Assembly (NCBI GenBank): GCA_002337455.1
Contig: DDGC01000014.1
Span: forward strand, 200,474 to 264,473
Direction: 5' to 3'
DNA: 64,000 nt
DNA from: Rhizobiales bacterium UBA1912
GTDB lineage: Bacteria > Pseudomonadota > Alphaproteobacteria > Rhizobiales > Devosiaceae
Position numbers and translations under genes: made by a program. The notes below the pieces were generated by a model. It was not told the DNA's origin. It saw nothing but the letters and a program-made list of their open reading frames with translations, and searched no databases. This document shows, piece by piece, positions 37,182-46,088 of the stretch; within the stretch, counting starts at the first letter, position 1, and the number at the start of each line of letters is the position of its first letter.

Positions 37182-37192
37182 GCTCGTCTGGC

Positions 37193-38506
37193 TTACATAA
37201 AGCCTGACTTCAGCCAGCTCCCGACCTTGGCAAAATACCCGTCTGAGCCGATCAGTTTCCGGGTCGGGCGCGGCTGGACATATTCGGCGCCGCACACCTG
37301 CGGATAAACGAGCATTCCGGCCACTGTGGCAAACGCCGCGCCCTTGGCGCGATCGGGCAGCCCCGAAACACCGAGCGGACGCCCATTGCGGACATTGCGC
37401 GCCAGCATCCGCCGCGCCAGTTCGGGCAGCCCGGTCAAATCCGATGCACCGCCGGTCAGGACGAACCGTCTCCCGGAAACATCCATCATGCCCGTCGCCT
37501 GCATCCGGTCCCTGATGGCTTCGAGAATTTCCTCGACCCGTGGCCGGATCACCCGCGTCAGCATCTCGCGCGAGATCGAATTGGGCGACTCATGGGAATT
37601 GGCCCCAATCGGCATCACCGTGATGACGTCGCTCTCATCGGTCTGCCCCTGCAGACATGACCCATAGAGCGTCTTCAAACGCTCCGCGTCCGCCACGCTC
37701 ACCGAAAGCTGCCGCGCGATATCGAGCGTGATGTGGTGCCCGCCAATCGCCAAGGCGTCCGCATAGACCAGATGGCCCTCGTTGAACACCGAAACCGTGG
37801 TCGTCGCACCGCCCATGTCGATACAGGCAACGCCCAGATCGGCTTCGTCATCAACCAGCGTCGCCAGCCCCGAAGCGTAGGGCGTCGCCATAAGCGCTTC
37901 GACTTCGAGATGGCACTTGTTGAGCGCCAGTTCGATATTGCGCATGGCCAGCGTTTCAGCCGAAATCACGGCAACGTCGACACCCAGCGTTTCCCCCACC
38001 ATGCCGCGCGGATCGCGCACGCCCTTCTGCCCGTCCAGCGCGTAGCCGATGGGCAGCGCATGGATGATCGAGCGTTCGTCACGCACGCTGCGGTCGTTCA
38101 CCGCGATCAGCACCCGCGAAATATCGCTTGGCTCGACCTCGTGCCCATCGAGCGAAACGCTGGCCGAAAACGTCTCCGATCCCAGCCGCCCGGCCGTCAC
38201 GTTCACCACCACCGACTGCACGGTAATCCCCGCGGCCCGCTCGGCCATGCCCACTACCGAGCGGATCGCCTGCTCGGCCTTGTCCAGATCGGTCACCACC
38301 CCGCTCTTGACCCCGGCAGACGGTCCATAGCCGAACCCGATGATCTCGGCCATATGCGTGCGCCCACGCAGCGCCCGGCCCTCACGCGGCACGAGCCGCG
38401 CGATGACGCAGCAGATCTTGGTCGAGCCGATATCGAGCACCGTCACAAGCGACGACCGCCCCGGCTGAACCGGCTTCAAACGCGCTGTCATCGCAGAGGT
38501 CATCAT
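37193..38506 (-). CDS. ftsA: Cell division protein FtsA (actin-like)
   Basis: 437 residues. Actin-fold motifs are VTVLDIGSTKICCVIARL (phosphate 1), GVACIDMGGATTTVSVF (phosphate 2), and RFVLTGGASDLTGLPELARRM (adenosine). The SHS2/1C domain lies between. The C-terminal helix VGSWLKSGF is the membrane-targeting sequence. It tethers FtsZ to the membrane and recruits the divisome. The start overlaps the ftsQ stop by ATGA. Unlike the usual dcw order, ftsZ is 4.6 kb away on the far side of the iron-transport block. Confidence 0.95.
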   Translation of the reverse strand: MMTSAMTARLKPVQPGRSSLVTVLDIGSTKICCVIARLVPREGRALRGRTHMAEIIGFGYGPSAGVKSGVVTDLDKAEQAIRSVVGMAERAAGITVQSVVVNVTAGRLGSETFSASVSLDGHEVEPSDISRVLIAVNDRSVRDERSIIHALPIGYALDGQKGVRDPRGMVGETLGVDVAVISAETLAMRNIELALNKCHLEVEALMATPYASGLATLVDDEADLGVACIDMGGATTTVSVFNEGHLVYADALAIGGHHITLDIARQLSVSVADAERLKTLYGSCLQGQTDESDVITVMPIGANSHESPNSISREMLTRVIRPRVEEILEAIRDRMQATGMMDVSGRRFVLTGGASDLTGLPELARRMLARNVRNGRPLGVSGLPDRAKGAAFATVAGMLVYPQVCGAEYVQPRPTRKLIGSDGYFAKVGSWLKSGFM

Positions 38507-39468
38507 TGGTCGTCTTCTTCTTCACGAACTGTGGGCCGCACGGCCACATATTGCGCAACGCGCATGTCGATCAGATCGAGATCGCGCTGCAGAACCTGAT
38601 GGTCGAGCTGGTAATCGTTGAGCCGACCCAGCGCGTCGACAACTCCGGTTTCGGGCAACTGCACACGCAGCCCGGAATAAAAGATCAGATCCCAGCGCCG
38701 GTCGGCCACCCGGTTGATCGCCGCCAGATCGAAGGTCAGATCGGGGTAGCGGTTGACGAGGTTTATCATCGCCGCAGCGTTGTCCCCTGCCCCTTCGCCG
38801 ATCACCAGCGGCAAATCGCCATTCTCGATACTGGCCGGCGCAATGGGTGAGCCCGAGGCATCGATCAGCATCGTCGCCCCGTCGATCCGCCACCGCGCCA
38901 TTGGCGCTTTCTCGGTAATCGAAACCAGGAGCCTGTCGGGATAGACCTTGCGGATCGTCGCCGAGGCAATCGAGGGGATTTCCTCGACCCGCAGCCGCGC
39001 TTCGGCAATATCGAAGCCAAGGCTGGTCGAGCCCCCCTCGATCCCCAGCGCATGCGCCACATCGGCCTCCCGCGTCAGCGAAAGCCCGTTGATTTCGATC
39101 TTTTCGATCCCGAACCCGGCATCGGCCATATGCCCGGTCAAAACGTTGCCGACAACGCCCAGACCTTCGGACACCTCGTCACGCAGCACAAAACCGCCCA
39201 CGGCAATGCAGAGCGCAGTCAGCAGCGCCACGACCCGCAGCGCCAGCTTTTTATGCAGCACCCACCAATTGCCCAGCGAAACCAGCATCCCGCCGCGGCG
39301 GCGGATCGGCACCAGCATGCCACGCCCGCCGATCAGGGCCGGCGACCGGTCGCGCGTTAAGGGAGAAAGGCTCGGGACCACCCGCAGGGCAGGACGCTCG
39401 ATGCGTGGCGCGGGCGGCGCGAGAGGGCTGGAAGCGGGCACGGCCCCGACAACTTCCTTACGCCTCAT
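38503..39468 (-). CDS. ftsQ: Cell division protein FtsQ
   Basis: 321 residues; ATG at 39468 chosen because it overlaps the ddl stop (ATGA). A Pro/Arg-rich cytoplasmic region (1-70) precedes one membrane helix (LALRVVALLTALCIAVGGFVL), then a POTRA domain (IEKIEINGLSLTREADVAHALGI) and the FtsQ domain (ARLRVEEIPSIASATIRKVYPDRLLVSI). It links early and late divisome proteins in the periplasm. Shares a 4-bp overlap with ftsA. Confidence 0.93.
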   Translation of the reverse strand: MRRKEVVGAVPASSPLAPPAPRIERPALRVVPSLSPLTRDRSPALIGGRGMLVPIRRRGGMLVSLGNWWVLHKKLALRVVALLTALCIAVGGFVLRDEVSEGLGVVGNVLTGHMADAGFGIEKIEINGLSLTREADVAHALGIEGGSTSLGFDIAEARLRVEEIPSIASATIRKVYPDRLLVSITEKAPMARWRIDGATMLIDASGSPIAPASIENGDLPLVIGEGAGDNAAAMINLVNRYPDLTFDLAAINRVADRRWDLIFYSGLRVQLPETGVVDALGRLNDYQLDHQVLQRDLDLIDMRVAQYVAVRPTVREEEDDQ

Positions 39469-40385
39469 CTGTTGCAACTTGCGTCCTCCACCATCCAGCT
39501 CACCAGCTCTTCGAACGAATGGCCGGCATGGGCCGCCAACTCGGGCACCAGCGAGGTTTTTGTCATCCCCGGCTGGGTATTGATTTCAAGGCATACAAGC
39601 TCGCCATCGTCGCCGCCGCGCGGGTCGTAGCGGAAGTCGCTCCGCGTCACTCCACGGCAGCCCAAAGCGGCATGCGCCATCAACGACATCTTCTGAACTT
39701 TTTCGTAAATTTTCGGTGAAACCTGCGCCGGCAACTCGTGCTGCGACCCGCCATTCACGTATTTTGCCTCATAATTGTAGAAAGCGAGGTCGGTCATGAT
39801 CTCGATGACCCCCAGCGCGACGTCCCCCATCACAGCGCAGGTCAGCTCGCGCCCGGGGATGAACCGCTCGACCATCAGGTCTTCATCGCCATCCCAATCG
39901 GTGCGCAGGATCTCCTGCGGCGGATGCTCCTGGCCCTCCTTGACGATAAACACATTGACGCTCGAGCCGTCATTATAGGGTTTGACCACATAGGGCGGAG
40001 CCATCACATGGCTTTTGGCGATGGCGTCGCGCGTCGCGATCACGTGATCGGTAACCGGCACCCCGGCCGATTTGAACATGATCTTGGCCTGATGCTTGTC
40101 CATCGCCACCGAAGAGGCCAGGACGCCCGAATGTGTGTAGGGAATCCCCAGGATTTCCAGCAGCCCCTGAATGGTCCCGTCTTCCCCGAACCGCCCATGG
40201 AGCGCATTGAACACAACGTCGGGCTTGAGATCGTTCAGCACCGAGGCGATGTCGCGCTCAACGTCGATTTCAGTCACCTTGTATCCGGCATTGCGCAGCG
40301 CCTGCGCGCATTCCCCGCCCGAACTCAGCGACACCTCGCGTTCATGCGACCATCCGCCCTTGAGCACAGCAACATGTTTGGCCAT
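39465..40385 (-). CDS. ddl: D-alanine--D-alanine ligase
   Basis: 306 residues. ATP-grasp enzyme making D-Ala-D-Ala for the peptidoglycan stem. N-terminal KHVAVLKGGWSHEREVSLSSG, then FNALHGRFGEDGTIQGLLE, ATP-binding YVVKPYNDGSSVNV, and the metal site ELVCLEINTQPGMT with SLVPELA. Length matches DdlB. It is placed between murB (21-bp gap) and ftsQ (ATGA overlap), as usual in dcw clusters. Confidence 0.95.
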   Translation of the reverse strand: MAKHVAVLKGGWSHEREVSLSSGGECAQALRNAGYKVTEIDVERDIASVLNDLKPDVVFNALHGRFGEDGTIQGLLEILGIPYTHSGVLASSVAMDKHQAKIMFKSAGVPVTDHVIATRDAIAKSHVMAPPYVVKPYNDGSSVNVFIVKEGQEHPPQEILRTDWDGDEDLMVERFIPGRELTCAVMGDVALGVIEIMTDLAFYNYEAKYVNGGSQHELPAQVSPKIYEKVQKMSLMAHAALGCRGVTRSDFRYDPRGGDDGELVCLEINTQPGMTKTSLVPELAAHAGHSFEELVSWMVEDASCNR

Positions 40386-40406
40386 TGGTTCGCCCCTTCC
40401 GCTTAT

Positions 40407-41384
40407 TCAGGCAACGCCGGCAAAAAAGTCGCCGTCGAGAAACTCTTTGACTTCGCGGCCCGGCGCAAAATGCCCCATCCGCCGGATTTCCCACACGAGC
40501 TTGATACCGTGCTTTTCAAGCACCCGCGCCCGCACTGTTTCGCCCAGCGTCTCGATGTCGTATGCGCTCGCCGCATCGAGATTGACGAGGAAATTGGTGT
40601 GCATTTCGGAAACCTGCGCATCCCCGATCCGCAATCCCCGGCACCCGGCCTCGTCGACAAGTTGCCAGGCCGATTGCCCCTCGGGGTTCTTGAAGGTCGA
40701 ACCGCCCGTGCGCGTATTGGTTGGCTGCGTCGATTCACGCCGCTCGGTGATGTCGCGCATCTTGGCCAGTATCTCTTCGCTCTCGCCTTCCAGCCCCTCG
40801 AACACCGCCGATGTGAACACAACCCCCACCGGCCCGTTCGACTTGCGGTACTGGTACGCCATGTCGGCATTGGTCAGTTCAATGATCTCGCCACCTCGGG
40901 TGACGCCGCGCAGGCTCACCACTCGCTCTTTTGCTTCGGTGCCATAGCACCCCGCATTCATGTAAAGCGCCCCGCCGACCGCGCCCGGAATGCCGCGGAA
41001 AAATTCCAGCCCGTCGATCCCCGCCTTGGCCGCCGCCGTGGCGATCTTGACGTCGGGCAATCCGGCCCCGGCCCGCACGCGGTTGCCGTCCAGCACCTCG
41101 ACCCCGCCGAACGCCTTGGCGGGCAGCTTGACGACCACCCCGTCGATCCCGCCATCGCGGATCAAAAGGTTCGACCCCAGCCCGATCACCGTCACTTTGA
41201 TGTCGGCTGGCAAATGCCTCAGGAACAGCGCCAGATCGGCCTCGTCCGCAGGCTCGAAATAGAGCTGCGCCGGTCCGCCCACGCGGAACCACACGGCCTT
41301 CGCCAACGGATGATTGGGGATCAGCTTGCCCCGCACATCGCCGATCCAGCCCGAAAACTGCGGCAAAAGGTCGGGAAAGCTCAT
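40407..41384 (-). CDS. murB: UDP-N-acetylenolpyruvoylglucosamine reductase
   Basis: 325 residues; ATG at 41384 fixed by the ATGA overlap with murC. FAD-binding motifs VIGLGSNLLIRDGGIDGVVV and GIPGAVGGALYMNAGCYG are clear, and the catalytic region has GSTFKNPEGQSAWQLVDEAG with VSEMHTNFLVN near the end. It reduces enolpyruvyl-UDP-GlcNAc to UDP-MurNAc with NADPH. The longer upstream frame is a shadow inside murC. Confidence 0.95.
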   Translation of the reverse strand: MSFPDLLPQFSGWIGDVRGKLIPNHPLAKAVWFRVGGPAQLYFEPADEADLALFLRHLPADIKVTVIGLGSNLLIRDGGIDGVVVKLPAKAFGGVEVLDGNRVRAGAGLPDVKIATAAAKAGIDGLEFFRGIPGAVGGALYMNAGCYGTEAKERVVSLRGVTRGGEIIELTNADMAYQYRKSNGPVGVVFTSAVFEGLEGESEEILAKMRDITERRESTQPTNTRTGGSTFKNPEGQSAWQLVDEAGCRGLRIGDAQVSEMHTNFLVNLDAASAYDIETLGETVRARVLEKHGIKLVWEIRRMGHFAPGREVKEFLDGDFFAGVA

Positions 41385-42814
41385 GCGCTGGCCTTGGTCT
41401 TCCCGGCCAGTTCGGCTTCCAGCTCGCCCGGCAGCGCCGCCGCCCAGAGCGTAATGTTTCCCGCCCCCAGGCACACGACGTAATCGCCCTCTCCCGCCCG
41501 GCCCGCGATCAGCGTCGCCAGTTCCTCGGGTCCGGACAGCGTCCGCGCATCGCGATGCCCGCGCGCCCGGATCCTGTCCACCAGCTCGATATGGCTCACA
41601 CCCTCGATAGGCGCCTCGCCCGCCGCATAGACCGGCGCCACCAGCACCGTATCGGCTTCGTTGAAACACGCCGAAAAATCGTCGAACAGGTCGTTGAGCC
41701 GCGAATAGCGGTGCGGCTGCACCACGGCGATCACGTCCCGCTTTGCCGACTGCCGCGCCGCGCGCAGCACCGAGGAAATCTCGACCGGGTGATGCCCGTA
41801 ATCGTCTATAATCGTGATGCCGTGGACTTCGCCGGTCTTGGTAAAGCGCCGCTTGACCCCGCCGAACCCTTTCAGCCCCGCGCGGATCTGCGCATCGGAA
41901 ATCTTGAGCTCCTGAGCCACGGCAATCGCGGCTGTCGCGTTGAGCACGTTGTGCATGCCCGGCATGGGCAGCTCGATATCGGCAATAGTCCGCGTCTTGC
42001 CGCTGATCCGGTCGCGCACCACCACTGAAAATTTGGAAATCCCGTTGTCGTTGACCACATCGATCAGCCGCACATCTGCCTGCGGGTTGCTCCCATACGT
42101 GATCATCCGCCGGTCTTCGATCTCGCCCACCAGCGCCTGCACCGTGGGGTGATCGAGACACATCACGGCAAAGCCGTAAAACGGCACGTTCTCGACGAAA
42201 TTGCGGAACGCTTTCTTGACCCCGTCGAAGTCGTGATAATGATCGAGATGCTCGGCGTCGATATTGGTCACCACAGCCACATCGGCCGGGAGTTTGACGA
42301 ACGTCCCGTCGCTCTCGTCGGCCTCGACCACCATCCAGTCGCCCTGCCCCAGCCGCGCATTGGTGCCATAGGCGTTGATGATGCCGCCATTGATCACAGT
42401 CGGATCGAACTGCCCGGCATCGAGCAGCGCCGCGACCATCGAGGTCGTCGTCGTCTTGCCGTGGGTGCCGCCAATCGCAATGGCGTTCTTGAACCGCATG
42501 ATCTCGGCCAGCATCTCGGCCCGGCGCACGATGGGCAGCCCCTTGGCCCTGGCTTCTTTAAGTTCCGGATTGTCCTTCTTGATCGCCGAGGACACGACGA
42601 CAACCGCCGCATCGCCGATGTTCTCGGCCTTCTGCCCGACCATCACTTCGATGCCCATGCCCTGCAGCCGCTGCACATTGGCATTGGTCGCCGCATCCGA
42701 GCCGCGCACCGTATAGTGCTGGGTGTGCAGCACCTCGGCGATACCGCTCATCCCGATCCCGCCAATGCCGATGAAGTGCACGGGCCCGATATCGCGTGGC
42801 ATCTTGGTGTTCAT
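41381..42814 (-). CDS. murC: UDP-N-acetylmuramate--L-alanine ligase
   Basis: 477 residues; ATG at 42814 overlaps the murG stop (ATGA). Mur ligase with HFIGIGGIGMSGIAEVLH (UDP-binding N-domain), ATP loop GGTHGKTTTTSM, VVEADESDGTFVKL, NIDAEHLDHYHDF, and the C-domain IDDYGHHPVEI. Adds L-Ala to UDP-MurNAc. First Mur ligase step; its partner murD is missing from this cluster. Confidence 0.96.
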   Translation of the reverse strand: MNTKMPRDIGPVHFIGIGGIGMSGIAEVLHTQHYTVRGSDAATNANVQRLQGMGIEVMVGQKAENIGDAAVVVVSSAIKKDNPELKEARAKGLPIVRRAEMLAEIMRFKNAIAIGGTHGKTTTTSMVAALLDAGQFDPTVINGGIINAYGTNARLGQGDWMVVEADESDGTFVKLPADVAVVTNIDAEHLDHYHDFDGVKKAFRNFVENVPFYGFAVMCLDHPTVQALVGEIEDRRMITYGSNPQADVRLIDVVNDNGISKFSVVVRDRISGKTRTIADIELPMPGMHNVLNATAAIAVAQELKISDAQIRAGLKGFGGVKRRFTKTGEVHGITIIDDYGHHPVEISSVLRAARQSAKRDVIAVVQPHRYSRLNDLFDDFSACFNEADTVLVAPVYAAGEAPIEGVSHIELVDRIRARGHRDARTLSGPEELATLIAGRAGEGDYVVCLGAGNITLWAAALPGELEAELAGKTKASA

Positions 42815-43905
42815 GAGTGTCCTTTGGCGGTTTGCTCGACGAGATCGGCCAGCCGTTCTACGGCATCGGGCATGCCCACCGACAATGCGGCGGCCGCTGC
42901 TGCCCGAAGGCGATCCGGAGCGAGGAAGAGTTCGTGAAGCTGGGTGGCAAGAGATTGCGGTGAAAGCGTGGCCTGATCGAAAACCCACGCCCCTCCTGCG
43001 TCTTCCATCACCAGCGCATTGGCCTTCTGGTCCTGATCGAGAGATCCGGGCAAAGGCACGAGGATAGACGGACGCCCCAAAGCGCCCAGTTCGGCAATCG
43101 TTGAGGCCCCCGCCCGCCCGATAACCAGATGGCTCGAAACGATGCGTTCGGGCAGGTCGGTGAAAAACCCTGCAAGTTCCACATTGACCCGCGCAGCACG
43201 ATAGGCTTCCGCCACACGGTCAAGGTCTTCTTCGCGGCATTGCTGAGTGACGACCAGTCTGCGCCGCAGCGGTTCCTCGAGTTCGCCAATCGCCGCGGGC
43301 ACGATATCGGAAAAGGCCCGTGCGCCCTGGCTGCCGCCGAAGACCAGAAGATTGATCGGCCCGTCCTCGGCAAGCGCCGGATAGCTCATCCCGGCAATTG
43401 CCCGCACCCTGTCGCGCACCGGATTGCCCACCAGCACCTTTTCGAGCTTGAATGTGTCGGCATGCGCCGTCTGGGCAAAACTCATGGCCAAAACCCTGGC
43501 GAAACGCGCCAGCGCCCGGTTTGCCCGTCCCATCACCGCATTCTGCTCATGCAGAATGCCGGGAATCCGCAAGATCGCGGCCGCCAGAAACGGCGGGAAG
43601 CACGGATAGCCCCCGAACCCGACCACAGCCGCCGGCTTGATCTCCCGCAACACACCGATTGCCGTTGCCGTCCCGCCAAGGATCGTGAACCCCGCTTTGA
43701 CAAACTTTATGGGATTGCGGATCGAGGGCGTGGCTGCGGGCACCACATGGATGCCGCTGGCCGGAAATTCGGCACCATAATGGCTGACCCGTTCATCGGT
43801 CACCAGATGAATCTCGTGCCCACGCCGGCGCAATTCCTGCGCCAGCGCCATGGCTGGAAAAAGATGTCCGCCCGTCCCCCCGGCCATCAATGCAAATGTA
43901 CTCAT
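42811..43905 (-). CDS. murG: UDP-GlcNAc: lipid I GlcNAc transferase MurG
   Basis: 364 residues. GT-B fold with MAGGTGGHLFPAMALAQELR, VVGFGGYPCFPP, HEQNAVMGRANRALARFA, LVFGGSQGARAFSD, and the UDP-GlcNAc pocket IGRAGASTIAELGALGRPSILVPLP (cited in two parts: IGRAGASTIAEL and GRPSILVPLP). It makes lipid II at the inner membrane face. It is separated from ftsW by 181 bp that hold a dispersed repeat, an unusual gap inside the cluster. Confidence 0.95.
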   Translation of the reverse strand: MSTFALMAGGTGGHLFPAMALAQELRRRGHEIHLVTDERVSHYGAEFPASGIHVVPAATPSIRNPIKFVKAGFTILGGTATAIGVLREIKPAAVVGFGGYPCFPPFLAAAILRIPGILHEQNAVMGRANRALARFARVLAMSFAQTAHADTFKLEKVLVGNPVRDRVRAIAGMSYPALAEDGPINLLVFGGSQGARAFSDIVPAAIGELEEPLRRRLVVTQQCREEDLDRVAEAYRAARVNVELAGFFTDLPERIVSSHLVIGRAGASTIAELGALGRPSILVPLPGSLDQDQKANALVMEDAGGAWVFDQATLSPQSLATQLHELFLAPDRLRAAAAAALSVGMPDAVERLADLVEQTAKGHS

Positions 43906-43940
43906 ATCTACCTGTTTTTCGGTGCGCCGGATGCAGCCAG

Positions 43941-44090
43941 TTTAGGACCAATCGACATTCAGCTCAGGGTGAGCCGAAAATGGCGGTTTTCGAGAACCGG
44001 AGCGGAGCGTACATTTTGGTACGTGAGCACCGGAAGCGCAGAAAATTGTCATTTGCAGGCCACCATCAGTTGAATGTCGATTGGTCTTAG
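43941..44090. repeat. Dispersed 105-bp repeat, copy 2, with self-complementary arms, between ftsW and murG
   Basis: The core 43964-44068 is about 95% identical to 18498-18601. It is flanked by a 17-bp inverted repeat (43948-43964 and 44068-44084, one mismatch) that extends a few bases further out. These arms do not match those of copy 1. The arm begins right at the ftsW stop codon, so the ftsW-murG mRNA would carry a large stem-loop. Confidence 0.85.
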
Positions 44091-45274
44091 AGTTTGCCCG
44101 GCACGCCCTGACGGTCGAGAGCGCTGCGGATCGGCAGGCCGGTGGCAAAGGTTTCTTCCGGCTTGCGCCGTGTCAGCGCCAGCAATAGCCCCATGGACAG
44201 GCCAATCGCAATCATCGAAGTGCCGCCATACGAAACGAAGGGCAGCGTCATGCCCTTGGGCGGGATGAGATTGAGATTGACCGTAAGGTTGAACGCCGAT
44301 TGCACGCCGAACTGAATGGCCAGCCCGCTGGCCGCCAGCCTGTTGAAAAGGTTCTGTTGCCCCATCGCCAGATTGAGCGCCCGGATGACGATGAAGGCGA
44401 TCAGCCCCACCAGCATCAGGCAGAACAGGATACCGAACTCGCTGGCACCTGCCGCAAACACGAAGTCGGCGTGGGCGTCCGGCAGATAGCGCCGCGCGAT
44501 CCCCTCGCCTGGCCCCATGCCGAACCATCCGCCTTCGAGCAGCGATTCAAGCGCCCGTTCGGCCTGGTAATTGTCCCCGGTCTCGGGGTTGAGAAAGGCA
44601 TCGATGCGGCGCGCCACGTGCGGGAAGAATGTATAGGCCATGACCAGCAACACGATCGCCGCCACCCCGAGCACCGCGATCACCAGCCAGGAAATGCCCG
44701 ACAGAAACAAAAGTCCCCCATAGACTACGGCGACGAGGATGGTCTGCCCCACGTCCGGCTGCAGCAGCAGCAGGCCCACCACGACCCCGGTCCCCCCCAG
44801 GGCGAGGATGTGGCCGGGCACATCTTTGCGTTTCATCTGCTCGGAAATGAACCAGGCCGACATGATGGCCAGCGCCGGCTTGACGAACTCGATAGGCTGG
44901 AGCGATTGCCCCATGAAGGAAATCCAGCGCCGCGCGCCCTTGACCTCCACGCCGTAACGCAGCGTCAGCGCCAGCAGCACAACGCCGCCCACCAGAGTGA
45001 CCAATCCGATAACCCGCGCCCAGCGCGCATTGACCAGCGACGCGAGCAGCATCGCCATCAGCGCCGGGATGCAGAACAGTACGTGCCGCTGGGTAAAATG
45101 CCACGGCCCCAGCCCGATGCGCTCGGCCACCGGCGGGCTTGCCGCAAAGCTCAAAAGCACCCCGAACCCCATCAGCGCAATCAGCGCAAACATCAGCTCG
45201 CGATCCACTGTCCACCACCATTCGGCAATGGGCGTCTTTCGCTCGCGGGAGAACCAGGCGGAAATGGCGGTCAC
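44087..45274 (-). CDS. ftsW: Lipid II polymerase FtsW (SEDS family)
   Basis: 395 residues; GTG at 45274 chosen for GGAG 6 bp upstream, removing 22 non-conserved residues of a longer frame. About ten membrane helices. SEDS marks: GARRWISFMGQSLQPIEFVK, LLLQPDVGQTILV with the conserved LLQPDxG, RIDAFLNPETGDNYQ, GMGPGEGIARRYLPDAHADF (Asp region), and LPFVSYGGTSM. It polymerises septal glycan together with FtsI. Upstream lies a repeat-rich gap where murD would be expected. Confidence 0.95.
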   Translation of the reverse strand: MTAISAWFSRERKTPIAEWWWTVDRELMFALIALMGFGVLLSFAASPPVAERIGLGPWHFTQRHVLFCIPALMAMLLASLVNARWARVIGLVTLVGGVVLLALTLRYGVEVKGARRWISFMGQSLQPIEFVKPALAIMSAWFISEQMKRKDVPGHILALGGTGVVVGLLLLQPDVGQTILVAVVYGGLLFLSGISWLVIAVLGVAAIVLLVMAYTFFPHVARRIDAFLNPETGDNYQAERALESLLEGGWFGMGPGEGIARRYLPDAHADFVFAAGASEFGILFCLMLVGLIAFIVIRALNLAMGQQNLFNRLAASGLAIQFGVQSAFNLTVNLNLIPPKGMTLPFVSYGGTSMIAIGLSMGLLLALTRRKPEETFATGLPIRSALDRQGVPGKL

Positions 45275-45417
45275 GGGATACTCCGGTACGCGGGGGTACA
45301 AAATTGCAGAATGCGAAATTACCACCCCAGTGGTTACCATTTCGCAACCATGACGCTTGCGCTGAAAATCTTATCCCGGACACGTTGCTCTCGCCCCAGC
45401 CGCCCCTACCATCGCTG

Positions 45418-45435
45418 CCCCGGCGAAAGCCGGGG
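45418..45435. repeat. GAAA-loop palindrome
   Basis: CCCCGGC-GAAA-GCCGGGG, 7-bp stem with a GNRA tetraloop; the same hairpin core occurs at 7017-7032. REP-like element. Confidence 0.65.
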
Positions 45436-45562
45436 CCCATGCGCTTTTCCGCATCGTCCAGAGCATCGGTGAGGCTGCTGGGTCCCGGATCAAGTCCGGG
45501 ACAGCGACGGTGAGGGGTGAACCGAACGAGAAACTTGTTCCCCACCGTTCACCCCACCCCCG

Positions 45563-45704
45563 CGTCATCCTCGGGCTCGACCCGGGGATCCACAACGCCG
45601 CCATTGTGCAGCGCAGAAGTGGTGTCCCTCGCATCTCATCGCTCCCAAGCCCCTTCACCGGCTCTCCGATGCAGCGGATCCCCGGGTCGAGCCCGAGGAT
45701 GACG
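45563..45704. repeat. 29-bp perfect inverted repeat flanking 84 bp
   Basis: Arms at 45563-45591 and 45676-45704 are perfect reverse complements (29 of 29). Each arm contains the smaller palindrome around GGGCTCGACCC. The 84 bp between do not code. This looks like two opposed copies of one REP-like unit; a non-autonomous mobile element is possible. Confidence 0.8.
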
Positions 45705-45938
45705 ATGGAGGGTTGGAGAGGTGCGATACAAACTTATCCCCGCGCCCAATCCCTCGCCCATACTTGCGCTCACGAACCCGGTTGATGGACGAAAGCGCGA
45801 CGAACGTTTGGCGGGTTTGGCTCTGGTCCGGCGGGAGTCGTCCTGCCGGAGGCGAGCGTTCCACTTCAGCGAGGCTGGACTCAGCTCGGCCCGCAACACC
45901 GACAGGGACGAACGTGTCCCTGAGCGAGGGAACGTACA

Positions 45939-46066
45939 GCCCAAAATCCCGAGCGCATGGGGCGATGGACGCTTCATATAAACAAATTTCAGTGCGGAGC
46001 GTTCATCGCCCCATGCCGTTCATCTCATCAGAGCCCGAGGCGATCTCGTCGTCGGAGGTCTTCGCA
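45939..46066 (+). repeat. Dispersed 128-bp element, copy A
   Basis: Matches the reverse complement of 63852-63980 over its length (roughly 80% identity, higher in the centre). It contains its own 17-bp inverted repeat (ATGGGGCGATG... with ...CATCGCCCCAT, one mismatch) around an AT-rich loop TTCATATAAACAAATTTC. It ends 23 bp from the mraY stop. Confidence 0.8.
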
Positions 46067-46088
46067 TGCGTGAGACCGAGAAAAAATG

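Larger units (their letters stand above)
45275..46088. other. 0.8-kb repeat-rich gap between mraY and ftsW (murD position)
   Basis: No protein gene is convincing here. The stretch contains several palindromes: 45418-45435, TCCCGGATCAAGTCCGGGA near 45484-45502, the 29-bp inverted repeat 45563-45591/45676-45704, CAGGGAC-N5-GTCCCTG (45903-45921) and the 128-bp element 45939-46066. No residue stretch resembling MurD is visible in any frame. Short frames read ILGLDPGIH or PGSSPRMT, which are translations of palindromic repeats common in alphaproteobacteria. Confidence 0.7.

Noticed and set aside
39738..41483. A 581-codon plus-strand frame opposite ddl, murB and murC
   Set aside because: Antisense to three conserved overlapping genes.
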